Below the pieces are notes generated by a model. That model saw only the letters and a program-made list of their open reading frames with translations, had not been told where the DNA came from and ran no database searches. 5,864 nucleotides of DNA from Bacteroidota bacterium (GTDB lineage Bacteria > Bacteroidota > Bacteroidia > Bacteroidales > Prolixibacteraceae), in the NCBI GenBank assembly GCA_030706665.1, contig JAUZOB010000216.1:1-5864 (forward strand), read 5' to 3'. This document shows positions 5,133-5,864 of the stretch, piece after piece. Positions within the stretch are counted from its first letter, which is position 1. Every line of letters starts with the position of its first letter. A program made the translations under genes and the position numbers.

Positions 5133-5864
5133 ATGCGAAAGTATCTCACCTTTGTCGTAGCAGCGCTCATATTCATTTCTTTAGAGAATAGAATATACGG
5201 GCAAGTAACATCCAATGGATCCAATGTAATAACAACTGCAGTTCCGTTTCTTACGATCGCACCCGAATCAAGGGGGGGCGCAATGGGGGACGCAGGAGTG
5301 GCAATCTCTCCGGATGTGAATTCGCTCTATTGGAATCCTGCCAAATATGCTTTCATTGAAAGTGAAGCAGGAGTGTCTCTTTCTTATACTCCGTGGATGC
5401 GAAAATTGGTCGGCGATATGAATCTGGCTTATTTGGTCGGGTATCGAAAGCTTGATGATCAACAAACTGTTAGCGGCGGAATGCGTTATTTCTCTTTGGG
5501 ACAAATTACATTTCGGAATGACGCAGGAGAGTCTCAGGGAATGCAGAATCCCAATGAATTTGCAATTGACTTTGGATATACCCGCCTGTTATCCGATAAA
5601 TTCTCAGGGAGTGTAGCTCTTCGCTATATTCATTCTGATTTGGGAACCAGTATGACAGGGACTGAAACACTCAGACCGGGAAATGCTTTTGCGGCTGATG
5701 TCTCTTTTTACTATCAGCAGGAGTTGAAGTCAGACCGTTATAAAAATCTCTTGTCTGCCGGAGTTGATATCTCAAATATCGGATCAAAAATCTCTTATGG
5801 TGACGGAACGAAATATTTTATTCCTACCAATTTACGCATGGGTGTTGCTTATTCTTCAGAAATA
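5133..5864 (+). CDS. porV: Type IX secretion outer-membrane shuttle protein PorV (LptO), 5' part
   Basis: PorV is an outer-membrane beta-barrel of the FadL-like family. It collects cargo from the type IX translocon by its C-terminal signal and delivers it to the surface attachment complex containing PorU. The first 244 residues are present and the frame is still open at the window edge; family members are usually about 380-400 residues. A signal peptide occupies about residues 1-23 (MRKYLTFVVAALIFISL, then cleavage near YG/Q). The family hallmark follows: VPFLTIAPESRGGAMGDAG (37-55), LYWNPAKYAF (65-74), LSYTPWMRKLVGD (83-95), RYFSLG (118-123), FAIDFGYTRLLSD (143-155), VALRYIHSDL (161-170) and NAFAADVSFYY (184-194). 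Alternating polar/hydrophobic strands fit a barrel. The ATG at 5133 is fixed by the signal peptide and a promoter 28 bases upstream. A run of seven Gs (5272-5278) encodes part of SRGG. PorQ and other PorV-like barrels are alternatives, but the IAPESRGGAMGDAG signature favours PorV. Confidence 0.92.
   Translation, partial: MRKYLTFVVAALIFISLENRIYGQVTSNGSNVITTAVPFLTIAPESRGGAMGDAGVAISPDVNSLYWNPAKYAFIESEAGVSLSYTPWMRKLVGDMNLAYLVGYRKLDDQQTVSGGMRYFSLGQITFRNDAGESQGMQNPNEFAIDFGYTRLLSDKFSGSVALRYIHSDLGTSMTGTETLRPGNAFAADVSFYYQQELKSDRYKNLLSAGVDISNIGSKISYGDGTKYFIPTNLRMGVAYSSEI

Noticed and set aside
5268..5504. 78-codon open frame on the minus strand
   Set aside because: It lies opposite porV, whose frame carries clear family motifs, so it is a shadow.

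Overview
The window looks like a chromosomal segment from a member of the Bacteroidota, most likely order Bacteroidales. The evidence is a GldJ-type lipoprotein, a PorV outer-membrane protein, a Bacteroidetes promoter of the TTG / TAnnTTTG type, AT-rich spacers and the absence of clear Shine-Dalgarno sites. There are four protein-coding genes that appear intact. Three run within the window and one (porV) runs off the right edge. No RNA genes, CRISPR arrays or insertion sequences were seen.

Layout, left to right: a thioredoxin (122-484, +); a convergent spacer with the murF terminator (792-851); murF (873-2168, -), a cytoplasmic peptidoglycan-precursor ligase; a long spacer with two copies of a palindromic repeat (2450-2478 and 2516-2544); a strong hairpin terminator (2711-2740); gldJ (2768-4213, -), a lipoprotein of the type IX secretion system (T9SS)/gliding family; a 920-base gap; and the first 244 codons of porV (5133 onward, +), the T9SS outer-membrane shuttle protein, behind a good Bacteroidetes promoter.

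The most interesting stretch is the gap between gldJ and porV. Around 4687-4990 on the + strand it translates, with one single-base frameshift and two in-frame stops, into something resembling the N-terminal region of PorU, the T9SS sortase. In other Bacteroidota porU is a neighbour of porV and gldJ, so the gap appears to hold the decayed stump of porU, with the catalytic part deleted, while gldJ and porV remain open. Either PorU is now encoded elsewhere in this genome, or the secretion system of this lineage has lost its sortase and is decaying. The identification rests on reading by eye and needs a translated search.

gldJ, the porU relic and porV form one functional neighbourhood (protein export across the outer membrane). 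murF and the thioredoxin are housekeeping genes with no evident functional link to it. The murF-gldJ adjacency is, as I recall, also seen in flavobacteria.
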